Below the pieces are notes generated by a model. That model was not told the DNA's origin. It saw nothing but the letters and a program-made list of their open reading frames with translations, and did no database searches. Of a stretch of 64,000 nucleotides of DNA, positions 54,672 to 64,000 are shown one piece after another; the first letter of the stretch is position 1, and every line of letters begins with the position of its first letter. This DNA comes from Microcyclospora pomicola (taxonomy: Eukaryota > Ascomycota > Dothideomycetes > Capnodiales). The DNA is taken from positions 372,001 to 436,000 of the forward strand of contig NHNY01000015.1 of the NCBI GenBank assembly GCA_002786065.1. The letters run 5' to 3'. Made by a program: the position numbers and the translations under genes.

Positions 54672-55604
54672 TCGCACAACTGATCGTGGTCAGCAAGGCG
54701 TGACGGATACAAGGCAAGGCGAAAATGGGCAGCAAGTTGCTGACGAGCGTACTTTCCTCGCTTCGAAGGAAATGTTGCTTCAGCGAATGGATTGATCAAA
54801 GACGGCGTTCAAACACATGGTATAGCAGCGTGTAGACATGACTATAGAGCACGTTCTACATACATTCCGACGCGCTGCGCCACAATTACTTGACCGATAT
54901 CGTGTGAATTCGTATCCTTTGTACCTTGCTGGCTATATATAGTCTCTCCTTGTCCATATGTGTGAGCCTGTATCACAATCACGGGCTGCAGTCGGCTGTC
55001 AGCAGTGAGTGAAGTATTGTCTGGCAGATGAGTCCGCTGAGACATTCATGGTCACATGCAAGCTGATATCATGCACGCGCCCCCTCCTTCCGTGATGGTG
55101 GGGTTGGCGCGTACTCTATCACAACACCATGCGTCTGCCGATGACCTGGAGCTTGTGCTTTCACCCGGAGCTCGACGAAACACTATCTGACCGCCATTCC
55201 GCTTCGATCTTCTGCTTCCCTCCCCTCACTTGACTGCATAGACTTGTTTCGCGTATATCAGCGTCACGACCGTGAACGAGCCACCTTCGCACGACCGTGA
55301 TACAGTCAGCTGTGCCTCCTGCGGGTTCGGTCGTTCAGAGCATCTGACTGTCAAGCTCGACCGAAGTGGAGGCGACCTCCTCCTTCTGCCACCTTCCACG
55401 TGTCCCTCTATACCTCACTGCCATTCGTGACGAGCAACGAACTGCAATTCCGGCCTTCAACACGTTCAAACAGCCGACAATCTGCAACCAAGCGACCTCT
55501 CCCACCGCCGCTCAAAGTCGCGGACACAGGAGGGTTAGCTTGAGAGCCCACCTTGCCCGCAGCACCGTTCACTTACCAACGATTTACTCAGGGTTGGCCG
55601 GCTA
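54672..55604. other. Intergenic eIF3a 3' region / promoter of the WD40 gene
   Basis: 933 bp between plus-strand genes. The last 250 bp are C/A-rich leader-like sequence. No gene or RNA recognised. Confidence 0.4.
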
Positions 55605-58600
55605 ATGCCCCCGATCAATCTTCAAGAGGAAGACAACCGTTTGTTAGGTTTCGACGAAGCCCAGCACGTAGCTTCTCTAGAAACACAGACCCCAGCTTTT
55701 GCGCAGCATACTACTCCCCCCGAGTCGGAGCCAGATGGGTTGCCTTCAAAGATCAGAAAGAGCAGTAAGAAGTCGAAGAAAATTAAGAAGAAGGGAGTTC
55801 CATCTTCAGAAGAGGTCCGGCAACCAAGCGAGGAGAAGGACGAGACTATAGACCACGACGCGCCACCTATCCCCAATCACGAGCCTGGGTTGGACTTCGG
55901 GTTTGGAGATGTGCCTGAGAAGGAAGACGTGAGGTCAGAGCTGGATGCGTTCCACGACCCAGTGTCAGCATGGTCTGATCCGGCAGACTTGGTTCACTTG
56001 GAAGAACAACCTCCCGTAGCGACCAAAGCAAACATGCATCTTGCGGAGCTGGACCAACAAGATGATCTGTCAGATAACGGAGATCGTCGATTGAAACCCA
56101 CCGCTCAGCATCCGGCAGCCACGAAATCGACCGCAAATCCAGCTTCACCTCCAGCTACAACTGCCGTACCAGCAGGTTCGTTACGGAAACACTACAGTCC
56201 TGTCGAACCTGGCCGGTCCGATCAGCATGTTCAAGCACCAAATCCCCGACGACAGTCATATGTGCATGCACAGGCAACTTCGCCGCGGCAGAATTTCATG
56301 AACCCTGCTCTCCCGCACCTGCCGCAAGAGCATTTCTTCCGACTGCCAGATCTTGGGCTGAACCTTGGACCGCAGAAAGAGCTTGGCAAAGCTGCAGGAT
56401 CCGATGGCTGTTGTTGTTGCTTCGATACGTTCACGGATGCTGGCGACACAATATCAGGCAAAAAAGCCAAGGATGCGCTCCTCGTAGGTTTCGATGGTGG
56501 GCTTGATGTGTACAGAGTCCTGTCCGACAGATTGGAGGTTGTTGGAAGATTGGAAGGTCTGCGAGGACTAGTCGTGGGAGCGAAAGTCCTACCATGCTCG
56601 CAGACGGACGATCCGTTGGTGGCTCAAAGACCACTAATCGCACTGATAGTGCATGGTCTCATGGCTGACGACCGGACCGACTCGGGCCAGGATGACGATG
56701 GTGTACAAGAGTCTGCAACCCAATACCAGACCACAGTCGAGGTATATGCGCTCCAAGACCAGCAGCATGTTGCAACACTATACAAGAGTCTTCCGGTGAA
56801 GAAAGATTCTCCTGTTGCCAGTCATCTCACGGTACCGCCTCGCCCAGTAGGAGACCTTGCAATCGACGCGGCAAGCGACTTCGTCACGATTACCTCTGGA
56901 AAAAGTGGCGAGGTTTATGTCTTTTCCAATGCGTGCCCTCCTGGCTTGAGCGAACCTCACTTCAGGATGGTAGGAAAGTTTTGGACGGCTCTTCAGGTGA
57001 AGCACGAGCAAGGAGTCAACGAACCTGCTCCGAGTCTGACCAGTATAGAGAGGACTTCCGGTGTCCCTCTTGCAAGTCTCAGTCATCGTTGGCTAGCCAT
57101 AGTTCCCCCTTACACATCTGCGAGCCATACTATCTCGGGATCGCCATTGCTGTCTGGTAGCAATCCAACACCTCCTGGGCTCAGCTCACTATCAGCCCCT
57201 GTACAACCGCATGTCAGTTGTGAGGTCGCTGGAGTTGATGCAGAAGGCATGCTTAGCTGGCTGTCGCGCACAGCTGCGCAAGGATTGGTCAAGGCTTCGC
57301 AAAAGGGATATGAGATTAGCTTACAAGGGTGGAAAGAGCTGACAAACCCGTCACCGCCAAATAGTAAAGAGCATGTACCGAACACGGAACAACACATGTT
57401 CCCCCCAACCAATGCTCCAGCTGATGATCCAAGAAGACTGGCGAAAGAGCCAGCGTTGGTCTCGCTGATCGATCTGCAAAAGCTGCTACATTATGAAGCA
57501 TACAAGCCGAAACAACCGCCAGGACCCTTAGCGACTTTTGCTTTGGTGGAAGGGTGTAACTACCTTTCTTTCTCGCCAGACGGCTTGAGGCTGCTAACGA
57601 CAACCCGAAAAGGTGAAGCGTCCACAATCTGGGACTTACAGCACATTGCACATGGCAGCACCAAAACAATCACGAACAAAGATGAAGGGATGGAGCTTGG
57701 GCCACATGTGAAGCAGGTGCATAGGATTGCAAGAAGCAGCCCGTCACTTGTCATTGACAGTGTATGGTGCAGAGATGGCGACTGGTTAGCGCTAGTCACC
57801 ACACACGGAACAGTCCATCTACATCAGATCCCTACAACTGCAACGACCAGGAAGCGAAAGCGTAGAAACACCATTACCGCACCAGCATTTGACAAAGCGG
57901 AAGCTACAGTCAGTGTATCACAAGGCATGTCCCCTCCAAGCAACGGATTGTGGGGAAGATTCAGCTCAGGACTGCAATCTGTTGGGGTTCAGGTCAATGC
58001 TATGCGTGCTCAAGGGTCCATCCAAACGACTTTCGCTGGCTTTCGAGAAGCGACAGGTACACTCAAAACTGCTGGCGGTAGAGCTCTTGCCAAGGGTTTC
58101 AATCAAGGAATCAGCGCTGCTAAGGATGGCGCGAGCGACATCTGGCACGCCGAAGATAACAAGGTACGACACAAGGGACTGCAAGACCCGTCGACCAGGA
58201 CGGCTTGCGTTCGGTGGATGCAGAGAGGGACCGATACATCCCTAGCAGTCGTGTGTGCTGGCTCGGTGCATGTTCATGGGGTGAGTCCTGTTGTACGACG
58301 GAAAGGCGAGACCGACGTCGCAGGTTTGAAGCAGGACAAGCGTGGACGCAAAACCTTCGCACTGCCACGCATCAGCACTGGGCGCGACACCAGTAACACA
58401 CCGAATCTGAAAACTTGCACCGCCGCTGGTCCGCATGGCTTCTGGAGCCTACGATATACTGCCCCGGCGGAAGACAGATCTTACGCAGGCCAACAACAGG
58501 GTACACTGTCCAATGCACCATTTCCTGCTCAAACAACGGAAGTCGAGACAAACCCACCGTATTGTCCTTTCCATATTGACGCACGCGTCAGCATTTTCGC

Positions 58601-58970
58601 ATATGAAGAGAGTACCGCTGATGCTGCTGCTGTGCTCGATGCGTTTCTCTTCCGCGGTCACGGGGATGGAGAGGACACAAACGCATGGCTGTTTGGAGAG
58701 CCTCTGCCTGCCAGTGTGAAAATTAATGACACGCCGATAAGCGGTTTTGAAGGATACGACCACACGTCATCCGACAGAGGCGGTGGTGACGACGAGTCTG
58801 ATGTCGAAAGCCTAGCTGGTCAAGTTGAAAGCCGGTTGACGGTGCATAACATTACCGTTGATGGAGGCAACACTAGTCAAGAAATCCACGTCGCGACTCG
58901 TCGAGCTCGACGCGGGGGCGATGAGCCGGGTGCAGCAGAGTTCATCATGCTCGAGGACGATGATGACTGA
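55605..58970 (+). CDS. BCAS3/WD40-like protein
   Basis: A single exon of 1121 aa. The N-terminal 240 residues are disordered, with a Lys-rich patch (KIRKSSKKSKKIKKKG). A beta-propeller-like region follows: ALLVGFDGGLDVYRVLSDRL, VGRLEGLRGLVVGAKVLP, DFVTITSGKSGEVYVFS, CNYLSFSPDGLRLLTTTRKG with STIWDL, and DWLALVTTHGTVHLHQIP. The order, with PHLPQEHFF before the propeller and a C-terminal part after a helical insert, resembles fungal proteins carrying the BCAS3 domain. In animals BCAS3 binds phosphoinositides at phagophores; the fungal role is not established. A CCCC run at about 268 is unusual. The C-terminus is acidic (EDDDD). The family call is moderate. Confidence 0.7.
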   Translation: MPPINLQEEDNRLLGFDEAQHVASLETQTPAFAQHTTPPESEPDGLPSKIRKSSKKSKKIKKKGVPSSEEVRQPSEEKDETIDHDAPPIPNHEPGLDFGFGDVPEKEDVRSELDAFHDPVSAWSDPADLVHLEEQPPVATKANMHLAELDQQDDLSDNGDRRLKPTAQHPAATKSTANPASPPATTAVPAGSLRKHYSPVEPGRSDQHVQAPNPRRQSYVHAQATSPRQNFMNPALPHLPQEHFFRLPDLGLNLGPQKELGKAAGSDGCCCCFDTFTDAGDTISGKKAKDALLVGFDGGLDVYRVLSDRLEVVGRLEGLRGLVVGAKVLPCSQTDDPLVAQRPLIALIVHGLMADDRTDSGQDDDGVQESATQYQTTVEVYALQDQQHVATLYKSLPVKKDSPVASHLTVPPRPVGDLAIDAASDFVTITSGKSGEVYVFSNACPPGLSEPHFRMVGKFWTALQVKHEQGVNEPAPSLTSIERTSGVPLASLSHRWLAIVPPYTSASHTISGSPLLSGSNPTPPGLSSLSAPVQPHVSCEVAGVDAEGMLSWLSRTAAQGLVKASQKGYEISLQGWKELTNPSPPNSKEHVPNTEQHMFPPTNAPADDPRRLAKEPALVSLIDLQKLLHYEAYKPKQPPGPLATFALVEGCNYLSFSPDGLRLLTTTRKGEASTIWDLQHIAHGSTKTITNKDEGMELGPHVKQVHRIARSSPSLVIDSVWCRDGDWLALVTTHGTVHLHQIPTTATTRKRKRRNTITAPAFDKAEATVSVSQGMSPPSNGLWGRFSSGLQSVGVQVNAMRAQGSIQTTFAGFREATGTLKTAGGRALAKGFNQGISAAKDGASDIWHAEDNKVRHKGLQDPSTRTACVRWMQRGTDTSLAVVCAGSVHVHGVSPVVRRKGETDVAGLKQDKRGRKTFALPRISTGRDTSNTPNLKTCTAAGPHGFWSLRYTAPAEDRSYAGQQQGTLSNAPFPAQTTEVETNPPYCPFHIDARVSIFAYEESTADAAAVLDAFLFRGHGDGEDTNAWLFGEPLPASVKINDTPISGFEGYDHTSSDRGGGDDESDVESLAGQVESRLTVHNITVDGGNTSQEIHVATRRARRGGDEPGAAEFIMLEDDDD

Positions 58971-60757
58971 AGGGTTGCAGGCATGGGTACATGGCGTCCG
59001 GTTTCTGGGTCACGATGCTGCGATAGATTCTAAGTCGGGTCGGCATTTGCCAAAGTACTCGTTCCCGCCGATCTTGGGGCCATGTTCGGTTGCATGGCCA
59101 TGGGAATGATTGTCGTGATGAACCTTTTACTACATACGTTAGCTATATCTCGCTATGCATAAATTGGATTCAAGCTATATCACCTCGATCAAACGCTGGT
59201 GGTGTTGGCTGTGTTTATACTCCTTTATACATGCTCCACGTACAGGTAGCTCCGCCGATGCTTGTCTGCGTGGGCAGTCATCGGATGTCTCTTGCTGCAA
59301 CCACAACGTCCAGTCGATGATCATTGGCAATGAGGATCTGGTCAGTGTTACTTCAATCCAATTACGACGCATCGCAGGCATCCAGTCTTTTCCCAGACCA
59401 AGTCTCCTCAACATCTCAGCACTTACCGTCCGGCTCGATTTGTTCGAGCAGTTTTCAAGTAAGGATGCTCCACTAACTATTTGCCTCACAATGAGACACT
59501 CGAGGAGAACGATGCTGTGCCATACGTATCACCGCTCAAGCTCTCGTAATTCTACCGACGACATCCGTCGCTAGGTACATCCACCTGCATCGACAAAGAT
59601 GGTTGCATAGCGTGTGACAGATCAGCTCGGCAGAATGCCACCAGGGATTGATCGCTGCCGTCGACATGCTGCCAAGCGATGAAACTCGCTCAGATCAACA
59701 CATGTAGCTGGTACCTTTCTGCGGCTAGCACGACGGACGCATGCCCGCAGCCTCAAATGCCCCCTCTGGCACTGGGCCGTGTTGTTGACACCACTGGCTA
59801 TCCCGAATCATTCCTCCAACGCCTCTCCCGTGATGGAGATGCGTGCAGCTCTCGCGTGCCGACATCCACTCCAAACATGAGAAGGCAAGTCGTGTTGTTC
59901 TGAGACCGATATTCATGTCTCTGCGAGTAATTTGTACACAAGCAATTATTGCCGTGCCATGCAAACCAGTGCTGGGAGTGGTGGTGGGGATTACATAACC
60001 CGGATTAGAGTTGCTGAGGGTCGGGTGCTCGCCGAGACAGAGCGATCGAGAACTCGTGTAGATCCGCCTCGGTACTGTGCAGTAACTAGGTGATGCTGCT
60101 CACTATAAGCATCCGAGCAGAGCCTCTTCCTCGCCAAGTCATGCCCCGTCCCTCACCGAGCTGCATGCTGTCACCGACGTATCAACGTTGAACGACAGCG
60201 ACCTCCACCAAGAATCAGCAAGGTAGGCCCGCGCCATTCACCGCATCTCGCTCTGGGACTGTTGCGCGCTGGAACATGAATCGGTACGTGTCTCTCTGCA
60301 TACCACATATACATCATCCCACCTGGGTGAAGAGCCGTTATCCCCACGTCTGGTCCATGTCACTACGAGCACATACCGTACATGTACCCGCGTGTACGCT
60401 TGTGCTGTGCTTCTTCTGCCATGCGCTTGCCCTTTGTGATCGCACAGACCACGACCATCACAGCATACTTCAGTTTCCGCCTCATCTCCCCGAACCTGTC
60501 GCTAGCACCATGAACGCAATCACCTTCTCGCGATGCTGGGCGCTTTGTCTGTGCTGACCATCACGGACCCAGGCGTCCCTCGATTATCGCCTACCAAAAC
60601 GACCTCGGCGTAATTCTCGCCCGTGGATGCGGTGCGAAAACATCCTGATCGATCTTCTTGGCCCGGCGGAACCGGTTTTGTGACGCTGGATTTTGATCGT
60701 CGTCCACCCTTGGGGACATCAGTTGCGGCGTTCTGGGTAGAAGAACAGCCTGCATAC
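58971..60757. other. Intergenic plus unresolved 5' end of the C2H2 gene
   Basis: About 1.8 kb. From 60533 an ATG-initiated frame in register with the C2H2 gene (MLGALSVLTITDPG...) runs to a TAA at 60611-60613. The same frame then continues without interruption into the gene, including the coding-looking PDRSSWPGGTGFVTLDFDRR. The 5' end of the gene is therefore uncertain between 60533 and 60758. A TATAAG element occurs near 60104. Elsewhere nothing is recognised. Confidence 0.5.
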
Positions 60758-62491
60758 ATGGTGTATTTCCCCGAAGACGAGCCCATCTTTCGCGATTCAC
60801 CACATCCTCAGGACGCGCTTGATCATCCTTCGCCTGGTTCTTCTACGAGAAGTCAATCTCCGGTCAATATCGTATCTGATCTTGACATTCTGAATTCCAA
60901 ACATCGCGTCGCCGATCCAGCGCTTGCAGTGTTGCCATTTCCCGTGTTTGCTGGGGACGGATCCCAGACCCCACGTAGCTCTACTCCATCAGACATCGAC
61001 CGCATGGAGTCGGCTTCGGCGGATGGAGGCGTTGGTGCGGAGAGGGGAGCTGAACTTCAGCCGATGCAGTCTGCTACCGCGACCTCCCCACGGCGACATC
61101 TTTCAAGGCCTGACGCGACAGTGCTGGAAGCCCAAGCCGCCGCTGCTATTGCTGAAAGTGAAAGCAAGGCCGCGGAAGTCAGGCTCGAACCGCAACGGAT
61201 TGATTCTGGCCATGAAGAGATCGAGACGCAGCTACCTCCCAAATCATCTACAACCACCGACCGAAACCTGGCGCCAATCAAACCAGGTTCGATCCCGCTC
61301 GTGGACGCTGGCCGACAGGCTCCTACGGAGAGCAGCACTGCTCGACCGGCTTCACAAGACCTCGCCAGATCGCCACTTCCAGTCCTACGATCAAACTCCT
61401 CAGCCAGCCAGGATGCAGCATCTACATCACCAATGACTACAAGGTTGCCATCTTTCCAACAATTCAATGACAGGCTTGTTGGTCAAGCTGGGCGAATGCC
61501 CGAGCTTGCCGAAGCTGCAGCTTGTCAGGAACCAGCTCAGCAACCGTTCTCGCACGCTCACAAGCCATCGTTTGGCTCCGCGGCTTCACATTCCCCTCGA
61601 CTGCCTTACCTTCCTTTCACAAGTAGTACGCAAACATCGCCGATCAATTATCACGCGTACACCTCTCGATCGCCCACGAGCGGTACTACCCAGCACTACG
61701 GCTCTCCGCCTCAATCTTCACATCCAGGCTACTACGCGGATAGAAGATCCGGAGCGATCCCAGAGAGTGCCATCACCTTCCCACCGAGTATGCCGTCTAT
61801 GCCTTCTGCGTCTTCCTCGGGTGACAGCCGAGGACATGCTGGTAGCATGAGTGGGGACGGCTACAGCACCACGCATACCACACCCACTGAACAGTCACAT
61901 ATGTCGACGCCAAGACCGACCCTACCTCTCCCGCGTGGTATGCCTGCCAGCGCCATTCTATCGAATGTCGTTTTCAGATGTGAACATCCCGGCTGTACAG
62001 CCGCGCCCTTTCAAACGCAATACCTCCTCAAGTAAGTCAGTCTTGTTGACATGCTGGCGCCGCGCTTACTAATTTATGCAGTTCCCATCAAAACGTGCAC
62101 AGCTCCAGCAGACCCCATTACTGTCCTGTTCAGGATTGTCCGCGGAGTACTGGCGGCAAAGGCTTCAAGCGGAAGAACGAGATGATCCGCCATGGCCTGG
62201 TGCATAACAGCCCCGGCTACGTCTGTCCGTTTTGTCCCGACCGGGAGCATAAGTATCCTCGACCGGACAATCTCCAACGGTGTGTGATCTCATTTTCTCT
62301 CCCCGGCAAAGGCAAACAACATGAGCATACCCCCGCTGACTCAAGACCTGCCACACAGACATGTGCGAGTACATCACGTGGACAAAGACCGCGACGATCC
62401 AGAGCTGCGTGGCGTGCTTGCCCAGCGGATCGAGGGCGCCGGCAAATCACGCAAACGGCGGACGACCTTTAGCGGCTCTGGGAATGATTGA
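60758..62491 (+). CDS. C2H2 zinc-finger protein, probable transcription factor (5' end unresolved)
   Basis: Exons 60758-62031, 62082-62279 and 62359-62491 (introns 50 and 79 bp) give 534 aa from the first in-frame ATG after the TAA at 60611. The N-terminal 400 residues are disordered and Ser/Pro/Gln-rich, like an activation region. Three zinc-binding units sit at the end. The first is FRCEHPGC...NSHQNVH, split by intron 1. The second is HYCPVQDCP...KRKNEMIRHGLVH. The third is YVCPFCPDREHKYPRPDNLQRHVRVHH, split by intron 2. This arrangement is shared by a group of filamentous-fungal C2H2 proteins; targets are unknown. The basic tail (GKSRKRRTT) may be a nuclear signal. The frame upstream of 60758 also looks coding, so the true protein may be longer. 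Confidence 0.85.
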
Positions 62492-62503
62492 GTCTGCGAG
62501 CTT

Positions 62504-62564
62504 ATGATGATTATGATGATGATACATGATGATTTACCAAGACGGCCCATGATGACTGATGATG
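62504..62564. repeat. Imperfect ATG/GAT trinucleotide repeat
   Basis: Interrupted ATGATG units just downstream of the C2H2 stop codon, probably within its 3' UTR. Confidence 0.7.
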
Positions 62565-62662
62565 GACACGTCATTTGTTGCTGAGGGCCATCCGGTCTGG
62601 GCAGGTAGGCTTGGGTAGGCATGAGCGGAGCGTTCTCAGTACGGCATCGCGGTCGGAAAAAG

Positions 62663-62668
62663 AATAAA
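62663..62668 (+). terminator. Poly(A) signal AATAAA of the C2H2 gene
   Basis: Canonical AATAAA 172 nt after the stop codon at 62491, in an A-rich context. Confidence 0.45.
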
Positions 62669-64000
62669 ACTACAACACGATATGAATAACAAGCGGCCCT
62701 CCGATAGCACAGACATGGTTCCGATCTATTGACCTGCCCTAGGCGCCCGTTCGTACTTGCTCAGAGATTCAGCGCAGGGAGATCCTTGAGTCTACATACG
62801 ACCCCTTTAAAACCAGCAATACCAACACCAATAAGAACTAACACCCATGATGTCGTTGCATTGATTCCCACAGCTTCGATGTCTCGTCTCATTTTTGCCA
62901 TGATATCCTCCCTCTTTCGCCCCACCTAGATCAGCAGCCTGCATACTTACATGTCGACCGCACCATGCCCGAGGGGGAGAGCATACCTCGATGCTTACCG
63001 GATCGTCGTCATTCTGCTACCTCCCCTGTTCTCTACACATACACCATCCAAGGTCAGGACTCCTCACTGCCACATGCCGCCTCTGACCTCCATGGCTGCG
63101 TCATAGATAAATCATCCAAGTCCTAGTCCGAGTTCGAACAGACATCCCACGGGCGAAGAACACCAACCCTTCGAGAGACCATGTCAGAAAAGGCATGTGA
63201 GGTCTCTCCGATGTGTACCTGATGATTCTGTATCACATCCGATAGACATCACATGGCTTCCTCACATGGTCCTTTCGAAGCGTTGGTGTTCATTACCATT
63301 TAGATGGCTTGGTTGGGCGATATGGATCTGATATGTATGTGATGTGTATAACTCAGTTGGGTGAGTTGTGTAGAGGAATAAGGTAGAGATGCAAGTTCAC
63401 ATGTCTTGAGACTCGATGGTCTGTATAGCTATTGACTAAGGTAGCCCAGCTATTTCTGGTTAGCTTAAAAGCTCACCTCGAGTTCAGTGGAGTATGTCGA
63501 TACAGGATTAGCGTGAGGACGGGTAGAATCACATGTCTCGCGCGCACGCGACGGTAAGTTCCGGCCAAGGCGGAGAAGGTAGATGAAATAGTGGAACCGA
63601 ACGGAGGATTCCTGTGGTCTAGTAGTGGACAGTGAGGAGCACTATCAGCACTTTTACATGGACACATCGTACCTCATGGATGATGCCGCGGCTGGAGTGC
63701 TTTTGGTTCGGTCGTGGACTGTGTTTACACCGTACAGTGGCGTGGACCTGTACATGTGTGTGAAGAACAGTATGTCTTCGAGATCTTGTCGTGGATTTAG
63801 GAAGTAGTCGAGTCGAGTCGAGTGAGATCCCTCTCCAGCTACATCTTGGTCCATCATCGTCAAAGTGCATAAGGTATGTATAGGCGATTGCGGCGACTGA
63901 TTAGACGACGGCTCCTCTACGTTGTTCTCCGCCTGTTTGCCACGGTGGGAAGCGAGACTATTGACTAGAGTTCTTACATGTATGGTAGGCAGTCTCATGT

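Larger units (their letters stand above)
62492..64000. other. Intergenic 3' of the C2H2 gene
   Basis: 1.5 kb to the window edge. It contains a GAT-rich stretch, an AATAAA signal (both listed) and three AGTCG units at 63806-63820. Open frames are short and without family signals. A gene crossing the right edge cannot be excluded. Confidence 0.4.

Noticed and set aside
59155-59574. 139-codon ATG-started frame downstream of the WD40 gene
   Set aside because: No motif, signal or splice-supported extension; composition is like surrounding non-coding DNA.
1-64000. CRISPR arrays, insertion sequences, LTR elements, virus-derived genes, rRNA
   Set aside because: No spaced direct repeats, transposase or reverse-transcriptase frames, or rRNA-like sequence seen on either strand.

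Overview
The window is nuclear DNA of a filamentous ascomycete (Pezizomycotina; a dothideomycete-like fungus is my best guess, not proven). Evidence: about 25 protein genes on both strands, 34 introns mostly 50-85 bp with GTRNGT donors, pyrimidine-rich leaders before many ATGs, and families typical of such fungi (eisosome PIL1, Clr5 domain, BRE4/FUSC-type ER transporter, fungal G-gamma with a CCxxM tail, GPC1, secreted histidine acid phosphatase). Exons were joined by hand from splice sites and reading phase, so terminal exons and start codons carry the most doubt.

Layout. 1-4553 has no gene I can support. 4554-6344 (-) is an aminoglycoside-phosphotransferase/AIM9-like kinase with one in-frame TGA. 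6875-8527 (-) is a mitochondrial succinate-semialdehyde dehydrogenase, followed by PIL1 (+), a DHDPS-family aldolase (+) and an aldo/keto reductase (-) whose stop lies 76 bp from the aldolase stop. Next come a secreted phytase-like acid phosphatase (+), a serine beta-lactamase-like hydrolase (+), 6-phosphogluconolactonase (-), a TPR protein (+) and an enoyl-CoA hydratase/isomerase (+) with a PTS1-like AKI end.

The middle is housekeeping: SMC1 cohesin (-) head-to-head with GPC1 (+, containing an 8-nt exon), an MFS drug/polyamine-type transporter (+), a conserved protein of unknown role (-), an ADAL-type deaminase (-), a large disordered protein with a C-terminal membrane hairpin (+), a DHH phosphoesterase with a PIP-box-like tail (+), and an eight-exon FUSC/BRE4-type transporter (-) ending 52 bp away.

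The right part holds a minimal Clr5-domain protein (-), the NatB catalytic subunit (-), the G-protein gamma subunit (-, three short exons), eIF3a (+), a BCAS3/WD40-like protein (+) and a C2H2 zinc-finger protein (+) whose 5' end is unresolved because of an in-frame TAA. I saw no tRNA, rRNA, CRISPR, transposon, retroelement or virus-derived sequence.

No secondary-metabolite cluster or operon-like system is evident. The best leads are the two in-frame stops, the GPC1 micro-exon, the dual-start and PIP-like design of the DHH protein, and the aldolase/reductase pair.
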